Origin: Chloroflexota bacterium | Lineage (GTDB): Bacteria; Chloroflexota; Chloroflexia; Thermomicrobiales; UBA6265 | Direction of reading: 5' to 3' | Length of the DNA stretch: 14,118 bases | NCBI GenBank assembly: GCA_023424355.1 | Contig: JAFAEA010000023.1 | Location: 1 to 14,118 of the forward strand | Shown: piece by piece, positions 6,534 through 13,081 of the stretch | Layout: each line of letters starts with the position of its first letter | How positions within the stretch are numbered: position 1 is the first letter of the stretch | Made by a program: the position numbers and the translations under genes | The notes under the pieces: generated by a model | Seen by the model: only the letters and a program-made list of their open reading frames with translations | Told to the model about the DNA's origin: nothing | The model's database searches: none

Positions 6534-7190
6534 ATGACGTCGACACATGAACTCTATCTGCAATCGAAAGATGTGGTGACTTCGCTCATCACAGAGGAGA
6601 ATCAGCACACCACTATTCCGGCGTGTCCGGATTGGACCCTGCGTGATCTGTTGGGTCATCAGGCTGGCGAGATAGAAGACGGGCTCAATGGCAATATGGA
6701 TGACCTCGGCGCGGATCACTGGACCGCCGCCCAGGTGGATCGCCATCGGCATCTCGATCTCGAAGGTGTGAAAGCCAGGTGGACCAAGGGCATTGAAGCA
6801 GCTGGCGACGCTGCACCAGAAATGACAGGTGGCGCGATCGCGGATCTGGTCATCCATGAGTTTGATGTTCGGGGAGCGCTCGGTAATAAAGAGAACCGCG
6901 ATGGCGAGATCATTGCCTCATCGTTTCCGATGTACGCCGGGTTTTTGGATGGCGCCTTCAAGGCCAACAATACCCCGGCGCTGAAGGTGATCACCGATGT
7001 CGGCGAAGCGGTGATCGGCGAAGGCGATTCGACTGGCGAGCTTCGCACTACCGGCTTCGAGTTCCTGCGCATGCTCACAGGTCGACGTTCGATGGATCAG
7101 ATCAAGGCGATGAACTGGAGTGTGGATCCGGCTCCGTGGTTGGATTCGATCACATTGATGCCACCACGAACAACCGATTTGGTCGAGTAA
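6534..7190 (+). CDS. DinB/mycothiol-dependent maleylpyruvate isomerase-like protein (copy 1)
   Basis: This 218-residue member of the DinB/MDMPI superfamily is probably a metal-dependent thiol transferase or isomerase. The N-terminal helical-bundle signature is present: PACPDWTLRDLLGH (29-42) with H42, and DLVIHEFDVRGALGN (104-118) with D104 and H108. Known MDMPI binds zinc through a His, Glu, His triad in this arrangement; here an Asp stands where the Glu is expected. The C-terminal part (GRRSMDQIKAMNWSVDPAPW) matches the short domain of that family. The start is firm, with GGAGGG 6 nt before the ATG. The next gene is a clear paralogue, 69 bp downstream. The substrate and the thiol cofactor are unknown; a general DUF-type stress protein is equally possible. 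Confidence 0.82.
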   Translation: MTSTHELYLQSKDVVTSLITEENQHTTIPACPDWTLRDLLGHQAGEIEDGLNGNMDDLGADHWTAAQVDRHRHLDLEGVKARWTKGIEAAGDAAPEMTGGAIADLVIHEFDVRGALGNKENRDGEIIASSFPMYAGFLDGAFKANNTPALKVITDVGEAVIGEGDSTGELRTTGFEFLRMLTGRRSMDQIKAMNWSVDPAPWLDSITLMPPRTTDLVE

Positions 7191-7259
7191 TTCGCCTCAT
7201 CCCCGTGAATCGGTGACAATGCCGCTGTACGTATCCACCCAAATCGCGGAGGCATTAGC

Positions 7260-7922
7260 TTGAACGAAGCAGAACATCTTTATCGGGAATCGCAGGAAGC
7301 CATTCTCTCGCTGGTCAACGAGTCCAATCAGGACACGCCGGTACCCGCCTGTCCTGGCTGGAGCGCGAAGGATGTCATCGCCCACCTCACCGGTGCGCTG
7401 ATCGATCTCTCCACTGGCAACACCGAGGGTGCACCAAGCCCTGCGTGGACCGCATCGCACGTGGAGCGATACCGAGATTCCAGCCTGGAAGCAATTGCTT
7501 CCGCTTGGAGGGATGCTGCTGATTCTCCCGCAGCAAAGTCACTTTACGGGAAAATTGGTGTTCACCTGTTGCCGGACGTGGTAACCCATGAGTTCGATAT
7601 CCGTAGCGCCCTGGGGAATGGAGATAACCGGGAATCTGCAGGTCTCCAGGCCATCTATCCGGTGGTGACCGGTTGGCTCAATGGCGCGTTTGAGAAGAAG
7701 GGCCTGCCGGCCATCACCATCAGTTCCGAGGTGGATCCCGTGGTGGTTGGCGAAGGTATGCCGCAAGCAACGCTGGTCAGCACGCTGTTCGAGCTCTCTC
7801 GTGTGTTCACAGGTCGGCGATCAGTGGCTCAGGTCGCAGCCATGGATTGGTCGGTCGATCCAGCACCATGGGCATCGAATCTTTCGGTGCTCGGTCAGCG
7901 AGATACCGACCTGGTTGAATAA
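7260..7922 (+). CDS. DinB/mycothiol-dependent maleylpyruvate isomerase-like protein (copy 2)
   Basis: This 220-residue paralogue of the preceding gene can be aligned along its whole length: PACPGWSAKDVIAH (29-42), PDVVTHEFDIRSALGN (105-120), GRRSVAQVAAMDWSVDPAPW, and the shared ending TDLVE. The likely metal ligands are H42, D106 and H110, the same set as in copy 1. The start is a TTG, chosen because GGAGG (7248-7252) lies 7 nt upstream and the first residues (NEAEHLYRESQEA) align with copy 1 (THELYLQSKD). The pair arose by tandem duplication followed by considerable divergence, so the two may act on different substrates. A hairpin at 7954-7979 closes the unit. Confidence 0.82.
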   Translation: MNEAEHLYRESQEAILSLVNESNQDTPVPACPGWSAKDVIAHLTGALIDLSTGNTEGAPSPAWTASHVERYRDSSLEAIASAWRDAADSPAAKSLYGKIGVHLLPDVVTHEFDIRSALGNGDNRESAGLQAIYPVVTGWLNGAFEKKGLPAITISSEVDPVVVGEGMPQATLVSTLFELSRVFTGRRSVAQVAAMDWSVDPAPWASNLSVLGQRDTDLVE

Positions 7923-7953
7923 CTACCGAAATATCGTAACAGCGCTATATATC

Positions 7954-7983
7954 AGGCCTCGGAGATTGCTCCGAGGCCTTTAG
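7954..7983. terminator. Hairpin terminator between convergent genes
   Basis: A perfect 11-bp stem (AGGCCTCGGAG at 7954-7964 with CTCCGAGGCCT at 7969-7979) has a 4-nt loop. It is followed on the + strand by a short T-rich tail (TTTAGTTCT). It lies 31 bp after the + strand stop and 12 bp beyond the stop of the convergent - strand gene, so it can serve the first and perhaps both. Confidence 0.82.
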
Positions 7984-7991
7984 TTCTCGTG

Positions 7992-8573
7992 CTAAATAGA
8001 TTTGATGGTCTTGGCGGGCACACCGCCCACAACGGTGTTGGCTGGAACGTCTTTCGTCACTACTGCTCCGGCAGCGACCACCGAGTTCTCGCCGATAGTC
8101 ACTCCAGGCAGGATGGTGGCATTGGCGCCAATCCACACATTGCGCTCCAGCACCACTCGTCGGGGAATCGTATCGCCTCGGTGTTCTGGGGAGATACCAT
8201 GATTGAGGGTCGCGATGACGACGTTGTGCCCAATCTGGCAGCCGTCGCCGATGATGAGCCCACCCTGATCCTGAAATCGACAACCGGAGTTGATAAACAC
8301 ACCTTCGCCAAAGGTGGTGTTCTTACCGCAATCCGTGGTGAATGGCGGGAACAGCGCGAAGCTTTCCGGCACCTGCTCACCGGTGAGTTCGCTCATAAGC
8401 TCGCGAAGTTCAGGCTGGGTGTGATAGCCGCTATTGATTTTGGCAGTGATCTGTTGGGCCTCATCCGCCAGTCGAATCATGACCAGATGCATGTCGGAAC
8501 CGCCAGTTACGGTGTTGCCGGCATTCATATAGGCGAGGAATTCGCTGGTGGAGATACCTGGCTTTTCACTCAC
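7992..8573 (-). CDS. Maltose/galactoside-type O-acetyltransferase (hexapeptide repeat family)
   Basis: This 193-residue left-handed beta-helix acetyltransferase of the LacA/Maa/NodL group transfers acetyl from acetyl-CoA to a hydroxyl of a sugar or similar acceptor. The N-terminal cap (about 1-75) contains the family's Met/Leu-rich helices. Hexapeptide repeats run from about 85 to 185 (FGEGVFINSGCRF, LIIGDGCQIGHNVVI, NVWIGANATILPGVTIGENS, VVAAGAVVTKDVPANTVVGG). The likely catalytic histidine is H125 in TLNHGISPEHRGD. The start is a GTG only 5 bp after the stop of the upstream 126-residue gene, with GGAAG in front, so the two are translationally coupled. The true acceptor is not known, and nothing nearby indicates a sugar pathway. 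Confidence 0.88.
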   Translation of the reverse strand: MSEKPGISTSEFLAYMNAGNTVTGGSDMHLVMIRLADEAQQITAKINSGYHTQPELRELMSELTGEQVPESFALFPPFTTDCGKNTTFGEGVFINSGCRFQDQGGLIIGDGCQIGHNVVIATLNHGISPEHRGDTIPRRVVLERNVWIGANATILPGVTIGENSVVAAGAVVTKDVPANTVVGGVPAKTIKSI

Positions 8574-8578
8574 GGCGA

Positions 8579-8959
8579 TTAGTCTTCCGTGATGTACAGC
8601 AGCCCCGGCTGGTTGTTGAAGGCCATCTTCAGCTCGGCGACCAGATTGCGGAGTTCCTGATCGGTGGGAGTTCCCTCGATCGGACGTCGATCCGACACCG
8701 GAGTACCGGCATACTTCTGCCGACCGGCGGTGGCGCGAGCATCGATACGAGGGTCTCGCTTGTACACCTCTGCCCAGAGTCCCTCGGAATCCTCGGTGAC
8801 ATACACACCGAAGCTGGGATCGAGCTCCACACCAACGGTGCCAGCGTCGACATCATCGATCAGGTTCGGATAGCCATCCGGAACACGGCCCTGATACTGT
8901 TCTACCGTAACCTTCAGGATTGGTACAAAGCGATTTCGGATTTCTGCGATGTTGCTCAT
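8579..8959 (-). CDS. Conserved-looking protein of unknown function between dcd and an acetyltransferase
   Basis: I do not recognise this 126-residue soluble protein. It has no membrane segment or cysteine. Its middle (about 38-68) reads as beta-strands typical of an immunity or ligand-binding fold (TVGVELDPSFGVYVTEDSEG, then LWAEVYKRDPR). It ends in a helix, ELRNLVAELKMAFNNQ, and LLYITED. ATG 8959 is chosen because GGGGAG lies directly upstream. The longer in-frame extension to 9070 would overlap dcd and has no ribosome site. It lies 25 bp after dcd and 5 bp before the acetyltransferase, so it is probably in the same operon. The codon use resembles its neighbours. Confidence 0.78.
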   Translation of the reverse strand: MSNIAEIRNRFVPILKVTVEQYQGRVPDGYPNLIDDVDAGTVGVELDPSFGVYVTEDSEGLWAEVYKRDPRIDARATAGRQKYAGTPVSDRRPIEGTPTDQELRNLVAELKMAFNNQPGLLYITED

Positions 8960-8984
8960 AGCTCCCCTTCTCCCTTGTGGCGTT

Positions 8985-9569
8985 TTATGGATTTCCGGCC
9001 TTGTTTTCTTCAGCAAGCTGGCTCGCTCGTGGATCGATTTGGCCAGCGTATTTGTTCCCAACCTTGTCACGATACTGGGTCATTACCGGGCTGGTGAGCT
9101 GTTGGAACGAGAACGCGCAGATGCGCATTCCCGGGTACAGCGCTACCGGCATGCGGCCGAGGTTGCTGAGTTCCATGGTGGCAGTACCGATCCAGCCGGG
9201 CTCGAATACAGCGGCGGTGCTGTGGACGGTGATACCGAGTCGGGCGATGCTACTGCGACCTTCGAGTCGGCCGAGGAGATCGTTAGGAAGCTCCAGGCTC
9301 TCCATGGTAGAGGCCAGGGCGAAATCGCCCGGCTGCATGATGAAAGCCTCGTCGTCTTCCACATGGTAGGTGCGCATGGCATCGCCGATGGAATTTGGCT
9401 GTCGTGGATCGATATAGCTGAAGCGGCTGTGCTCGAACACCATGAACGTGTTCCCCAGGCGGAAATCGACTGAGATCGATCCGAGCTGCTTTTCGAGGTC
9501 CGGTGCAGGATCGATTTTGATGCGCCCTTCCTCGAGGGCGGCAATGATATCGCGGTCTGATAACACCAT
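8985..9569 (-). CDS. dcd: dCTP deaminase
   Basis: This enzyme deaminates dCTP to dUTP on the route to dTMP. The 194-residue protein carries the family signature: MVLSDRDIIAALEEG at the start, GRSSIARLGI with S106 and R110, and the catalytic glutamate E133 in TMELSNLG, at a spacing equivalent to S111, R115 and E138 of the E. coli enzyme. PGMRICAFSFQQLTSP and a C-terminal KYAGQ segment follow. The HSTA sequence (116-119) resembles the bifunctional dCTP deaminase/dUTPase of mycobacteria, so direct conversion to dUMP is possible but not provable by eye. The ATG at 9569 gives the usual MxLSDRDI start; a GTG 33 bp upstream would add 11 residues. The ribosome site is weak for both. Upstream lies the parS-containing gap after ndk. 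Confidence 0.94.
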   Translation of the reverse strand: MVLSDRDIIAALEEGRIKIDPAPDLEKQLGSISVDFRLGNTFMVFEHSRFSYIDPRQPNSIGDAMRTYHVEDDEAFIMQPGDFALASTMESLELPNDLLGRLEGRSSIARLGITVHSTAAVFEPGWIGTATMELSNLGRMPVALYPGMRICAFSFQQLTSPVMTQYRDKVGNKYAGQIDPRASQLAEENKAGNP

Positions 9570-9611
9570 GTGTTGGTAACTCGCTTCCAGCGTTTTGTGC
9601 ACGGCTAAGGG

Positions 9612-9629
9612 ACCATCAATCCAGATGGT
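9612..9629 (-). promoter_or_regulatory. Small hairpin in the dcd leader
   Basis: ACCATC (9612-9617) and GATGGT (9624-9629) can form a 6-bp stem with a 6-nt loop, about 45 nt upstream of the dcd ATG. A possible - strand -10 (TAGAAT, 9647-9642) lies just before it. Without a matching -35, the promoter call stays weak. Confidence 0.3.
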
Positions 9630-9715
9630 TCACTGCTGGCTATTCTACTGCATTGTCGGGTTTTGCGGCCCCGGTGGGGGTCGGCGTATCAGGCCCCTCA
9701 TGCTGCCGTATCGCC

Positions 9716-9749
9716 GTGTGGAAATGTTTCATGTGAAACATCTCCACAC
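9716..9749. promoter_or_regulatory. parS-like ParB-binding site (site 1)
   Basis: TGTTTCATGTGAAACA (9725-9740) differs from the bacterial parS consensus TGTTTCACGTGAAACA at one central base. The symmetry continues on both sides (GTGTGGA left, TCCACAC right), giving a 34-bp palindrome with only two mismatched pairs. ParB would bind here to organise the origin region for segregation. It lies between ndk and dcd, on a stretch with no other gene. Confidence 0.85.
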
Positions 9750-9790
9750 TTGTCAGCCGTACTTCGATACGGGATGCGCGAAAACGAAGA

Positions 9791-9820
9791 GAGGGAGTGT
9801 TTCACATGAAACACTCCCTC
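9791..9820 (-). terminator. Hairpin of ndk carrying a second parS-like site (site 2)
   Basis: TGTTTCACATGAAACA (9798-9813) is the exact reverse complement of site 1. It is extended by GAGGGAG on the left and CTCCCTC on the right to a 30-bp palindrome whose only mismatch is the central CA pair. On the - strand this hairpin comes 22 bp after the ndk stop and is followed by TCTTCGTTTTC, so it also reads as an intrinsic terminator for ndk. The two parS-like cores start 73 bp apart. Confidence 0.85.
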
Positions 9821-9842
9821 CGAAATCTCTTGTGATAAGGAT

Positions 9843-10304
9843 TTAGTCTTCGATGATCCAGGCATCGATGGCGCGTGTGTATTCCACAATGCCACCATCG
9901 CCGAAGAAGATCTCAACTTCGCGAGCAGCGCTTTCAACCGAATCGGAAGCGTGCACCAAGTTGCGACCAATGGTGAGTCCGAAATCGGCGCGGATGGTGC
10001 CCGGTGCGGCTTCGGCCGGCTTGGTAGCGCCGTTGGTGGTGCGTACGATGCCAACTGCATCCGGACCTTCTACCACCATCAGCACGCTCGGGGAGCTGGT
10101 GATGTAGCTCACCAGACCATCGTAGAACGGCTTGCCCTTGTGCTCGCCGTAGTGCTTGCCGGCGGTTTCTTCGGATACGGTTTCGAACTTCATTGCCGCA
10201 ATCTTCAGACCGCGCTTCTCGTAGCGAGCAATGATCTCGCCGATAAGTCCGCGCTGCACTGCATCCGGCTTCACAATCACCAGTGATCGTTCGATGTTTG
10301 CCAT
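9843..10304 (-). CDS. ndk: Nucleoside-diphosphate kinase
   Basis: This housekeeping enzyme moves the gamma phosphate of ATP onto nucleoside diphosphates through a phosphohistidine, keeping NTP and dNTP pools balanced. At 153 residues it is slightly longer than the usual 135-150. ERSLVIVKPDAVQRGLIGEI (5-24) and PGTIRADFG (101-109) match, and the active-site histidine is H118 in NLVHASDSVESA. A short tail (142-153) extends the C-terminus. ATG 10304 with GGAG 9 nt upstream gives the normal start; an ATG 15 bp upstream would add five residues. It is followed by the parS-bearing hairpin and then dcd, another nucleotide enzyme. A TGATACAAT extended -10 promoter lies about 60 bp upstream. Confidence 0.97.
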   Translation of the reverse strand: MANIERSLVIVKPDAVQRGLIGEIIARYEKRGLKIAAMKFETVSEETAGKHYGEHKGKPFYDGLVSYITSSPSVLMVVEGPDAVGIVRTTNGATKPAEAAPGTIRADFGLTIGRNLVHASDSVESAAREVEIFFGDGGIVEYTRAIDAWIIED

Positions 10305-10365
10305 GTTTTGTTTCTCCATCTTGCGTCTGGCAGACTACCATGTCTGCACCCGTTTTCGCATTCAG

Positions 10366-10374
10366 ATTGTATCA
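10366..10374 (-). promoter_or_regulatory. Extended -10 promoter of ndk
   Basis: On the - strand this reads TGATACAAT, that is TGn followed by a TACAAT hexamer, with no good -35. Transcription would begin near 10359, leaving a leader of about 55 nt before ndk. The rest of the 10305-10540 gap, shared with the divergent LCP gene, shows no ORF of note. The LCP start has no visible ribosome site. Confidence 0.55.
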
Positions 10375-10540
10375 TCGCGGCCAGCAGAACTGTTTCGCTT
10401 CAACTGATTGAAGCCAGTTTCGCCCGCCCCACGCTTCACGATGGCTGGATTGCCCATGACAACCCGGCACATGCGCGAGCGACGATGATGGTAGACTGCA
10501 GCCAGACGTTCTGTTCGGCCTATCCCCCATTCTGCCATCT

Positions 10541-12286
10541 ATGCCCAACCAAGATTCCGACAACCAACGTCCTCCGGAGAGCGAGTACCTGCGCCGCAGA
10601 GTGCGGCGTCCTGGTCAGCCTCTGCAGACTTCAGGCGATCCGCTCCCACGCTCCCGCACCGAGCGTTATCAGCGTCTGGGAAGGGCTGCGGCATCATCTG
10701 TACCGCCACCGAATCAGGCTCAGGCAACAGCCGCAGCGCTGGAAGTGCCGGATTCCCAACTCGCCCGCGATCTGCAGCAAGCACGATCTCGCCAGGCTTC
10801 TCGCATGGGCACATCCAGCCGTTGGAAGCGCCTCACCCGCAAGAAATGGTTCTGGCCAGCTGTTGGTGTTCCTGGCATCCTCGCGATGGTCGCACTCATC
10901 GCGCTCTCTCCTATCATCTACTCCACCTTCATGGCCTATCGAAATGTGCAGGTCGATGACATTCAGCATGGAGATTCATCGCTCATCGCCAAGTTGAACT
11001 CCGAAGGGACACCGGAGTTGGTTGAGCGACCGACTGAATCGGCGATTTCCAATTGGAATGGGGAGGATCGCATCACAATCCTCCTGCTTGGCGCCGATCT
11101 TTCCGCCGCCGATGGATCCAGCCGCACCGATACGATCATGCTGGTGAATATCGATCCACGCACGAAATCGGCCAGCATCCTCTCTATCCCGCGTGATGTG
11201 AAGGTGGTGATTCCGGGATACGGTATCGACAAGATCAATGCCGCCTTCGCCCTCGGGGATTACAACGATGTTCAAGGAGGTGGTGCAGGATTGATGATCC
11301 GTACCATCGAGGCGAACTTCGGTATTCCCATCCATGCGTTTGTGCAGATCGATTTCAATGGCTTCACCCATATGATCAACACCGTGGGCGGTATCTATGT
11401 GGATGTCCCCTACCCGATTCTCGATAGCTCCTATCCGGCGGAGAACTTCAATTACCAGCGCATCTATTTCCCGGCCGGTTGGCAACATCTGGATGGCGAG
11501 GAAGCGCTCATCTACGCACGCACCCGTCACCAGGACGGCGACACCAGTCGCGCGGCAAGACAGCAACAGGTGCTACTTGCCTTGAGAGACCAGCACCTCA
11601 ACGCCGATCTCATCACCCAGCTACCGCGACTGATCACGGAGTTTGGCGATACCATTCGCACCGACATCTCCATTACCGATGCAATTAAGATCGCGCGACT
11701 CGGACTCGAAATCCCCCGGGAAAATATTTCCCAGATTTCCGTAACCAGCTCTCTCTATGAGGAATATGGCGAGAATGGCATCTACTATCTGATGGTGGAT
11801 TGGACCATCATGGAAGATGTGCTGAGCGATTTCGTGGGCTACGAGGTTTCTTCCCCGGGAGCGGCCTACATGGATCCGGATTACGGCGCCCGCATTCTCA
11901 TCATCAACGGCACCAACAACCGCGGCCTCGCCGGGCGCGTTGGCACCGTGCTGGAATACAACGGATTCTGGCGAGTGTCAGTCGATACCGCCGAGGATGT
12001 TGGTAACTACGATCGATCTTCGATTCTCGATGTGGAAGGCAATCTCGGCACCAGCGCCCTCGTTTCTGAGCTCATTAGCGTTGGTCAGGATACGATCACC
12101 TGGGGAGATGGCGCCAAAACCGAAGCCAGAACATCCGGCTACGAAGGTTACGATATTGTCGTAGTTCTCGGTAACGACGCATGGGATCCGGAAGGTGATA
12201 ACTGGACTCTCGAGGATTACACCCGGGAACAGCAGGATGAAGATCCTGGACCAGCGATGACTCCAACCCCTATTGGCGGCAACTAG
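10541..12286 (+). CDS. LytR-CpsA-Psr (LCP) family cell-envelope ligase with LytR_C domain
   Basis: LCP proteins transfer lipid-linked glycopolymers such as teichoic acids or arabinogalactan onto peptidoglycan on the outer face of the membrane. The 581-residue protein has a long basic, Arg/Gln/Pro-rich cytoplasmic N-terminus (1-100), a membrane helix (about 104-127) and an LCP domain (about 177-350). This carries DRITILLLGAD, SRTDTIMLVNIDPRTKSASI, LSIPRDV, DKINAAF and ALIYARTRHQDGDTSRAARQ, which include the family's lipid-phosphate-binding Arg and Asp residues. A C-terminal LytR_C domain (about 450-545, ARILIINGTNNRGLAGRV) and an acidic tail follow. ATG 10541 lacks a Shine-Dalgarno sequence, so the transcript may be leaderless or the true start later. 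Its stop overlaps that of the convergent ABC permease at CTAG (12283-12286). Its presence suggests a Gram-positive-type or Chloroflexota envelope. The specific polymer is unknown. Confidence 0.92.
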   Translation: MPNQDSDNQRPPESEYLRRRVRRPGQPLQTSGDPLPRSRTERYQRLGRAAASSVPPPNQAQATAAALEVPDSQLARDLQQARSRQASRMGTSSRWKRLTRKKWFWPAVGVPGILAMVALIALSPIIYSTFMAYRNVQVDDIQHGDSSLIAKLNSEGTPELVERPTESAISNWNGEDRITILLLGADLSAADGSSRTDTIMLVNIDPRTKSASILSIPRDVKVVIPGYGIDKINAAFALGDYNDVQGGGAGLMIRTIEANFGIPIHAFVQIDFNGFTHMINTVGGIYVDVPYPILDSSYPAENFNYQRIYFPAGWQHLDGEEALIYARTRHQDGDTSRAARQQQVLLALRDQHLNADLITQLPRLITEFGDTIRTDISITDAIKIARLGLEIPRENISQISVTSSLYEEYGENGIYYLMVDWTIMEDVLSDFVGYEVSSPGAAYMDPDYGARILIINGTNNRGLAGRVGTVLEYNGFWRVSVDTAEDVGNYDRSSILDVEGNLGTSALVSELISVGQDTITWGDGAKTEARTSGYEGYDIVVVLGNDAWDPEGDNWTLEDYTREQQDEDPGPAMTPTPIGGN

Positions 12287-13077
12287 CTCCCGCTGCTCTG
12301 ATATCCGCGCGAAGCACGCTCGAATACCACCAGCGCAATTGCAAATGTCAGGATCCCGACTGGTAGCGATAGCCATCCGGTCCATTGGGGCATATAAGTT
12401 GACTTGTCCAGAAGCGTCGCCACCGGCAACCAGGCGACGAATGCCAACGGCACCATGAAGGTGAGCATCTTCTCCATCACCGCTCCAAAAATGTGCAATG
12501 GATAGTTCCCGTATCGCGCGAAGATATCGTCAAAGATCACCCTGGCCGGCCAGGATTCGATGTATCGGAAAGTAAGCGATGCTGGCAGGATCTGGAATGC
12601 GCCATCGATCATTGCACCGCCGATAATCGCTCCTGTTATCAGGAACATGTTTCCGGCAGTCCAACCGATATCTACCAGATTCAGCGCAGCAATCAGAATG
12701 GCGATACCGCCAATCAAATCGCCAATCACTGTGATGCGGAAATTGGTGAACATCAGCTGCAGAATTGGATGAAGTGGTCGCACCAATGGGCGGTCCCAAT
12801 TTCCCTCGCGCACCATATCGTCGATGCCGTACATGGAACTGAAGAAGAGCAGATACACGCCGTGGGCCGCGAGACGCAGCCCATACAGCAGCGCGATCTC
12901 ACCGAAGCTCCAATCGCCGAGCGAAGTGAATGTATCCAGAATGGCCCAGATCATGACGATTCCGAGACCCTGGAACATCATGCCGCTAAGCACACCGACA
13001 ATGAAACTGGTGCGATATTGCATCTGGCCACGGATGCTGGCCATGACAAGTTCGAAGCAGAGGGAAATGGTGTGCAT
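12283..13077 (-). CDS. ABC-2 type exporter permease (COG3694-like)
   Basis: This 264-residue integral membrane protein has about six hydrophobic segments. It is one of two permeases in a conserved three-gene ABC exporter (ATPase, COG4587-like permease, COG3694-like permease) of unknown substrate. Family hallmarks visible are IDDMVREGNWDRPLVRPLHP (about residues 85-104) and RYGNYPLHIFG, matching the G-x-x-D-R-x-L-x-R-P-L and YP-x-x-I-[YF]-G patterns. ATG 13077 is chosen over a longer in-frame start at 13137. GGGAGGG lies just upstream and also covers the stop of the preceding permease, a 4-bp gap that implies coupling. The 3' end overlaps the LCP stop. Confidence 0.85.
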   Translation of the reverse strand: MHTISLCFELVMASIRGQMQYRTSFIVGVLSGMMFQGLGIVMIWAILDTFTSLGDWSFGEIALLYGLRLAAHGVYLLFFSSMYGIDDMVREGNWDRPLVRPLHPILQLMFTNFRITVIGDLIGGIAILIAALNLVDIGWTAGNMFLITGAIIGGAMIDGAFQILPASLTFRYIESWPARVIFDDIFARYGNYPLHIFGAVMEKMLTFMVPLAFVAWLPVATLLDKSTYMPQWTGWLSLPVGILTFAIALVVFERASRGYQSSGS

Positions 13078-13081
13078 AGCC

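Noticed and set aside
7989..8582. A 197-codon + strand frame over the acetyltransferase gene
   Set aside because: It mirrors the hexapeptide-repeat protein on the - strand, has no recognisable domain, and runs against the operon.
8949..9473. A 174-codon + strand frame opposite dcd
   Set aside because: dcd on the - strand has all catalytic motifs; the + frame has none.
9717..9725. TGTGGAAAT beside parS site 1 as a DnaA box
   Set aside because: It differs from TGTGGATAA at two positions, and no cluster of DnaA boxes or AT-rich unwinding region is visible.
9595..9846. An 83-codon frame across the parS region
   Set aside because: Its MFHVKH and VSHET words are simply the translation of the parS palindromes; there is no ribosome site or homology.
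20..12929. A 14-bp word (GCCGAGCGAAGTGA) at 20-33 and again at 12916-12929
   Set aside because: One match of this length is expected by chance in a window of this size, and the second copy is inside a permease gene.
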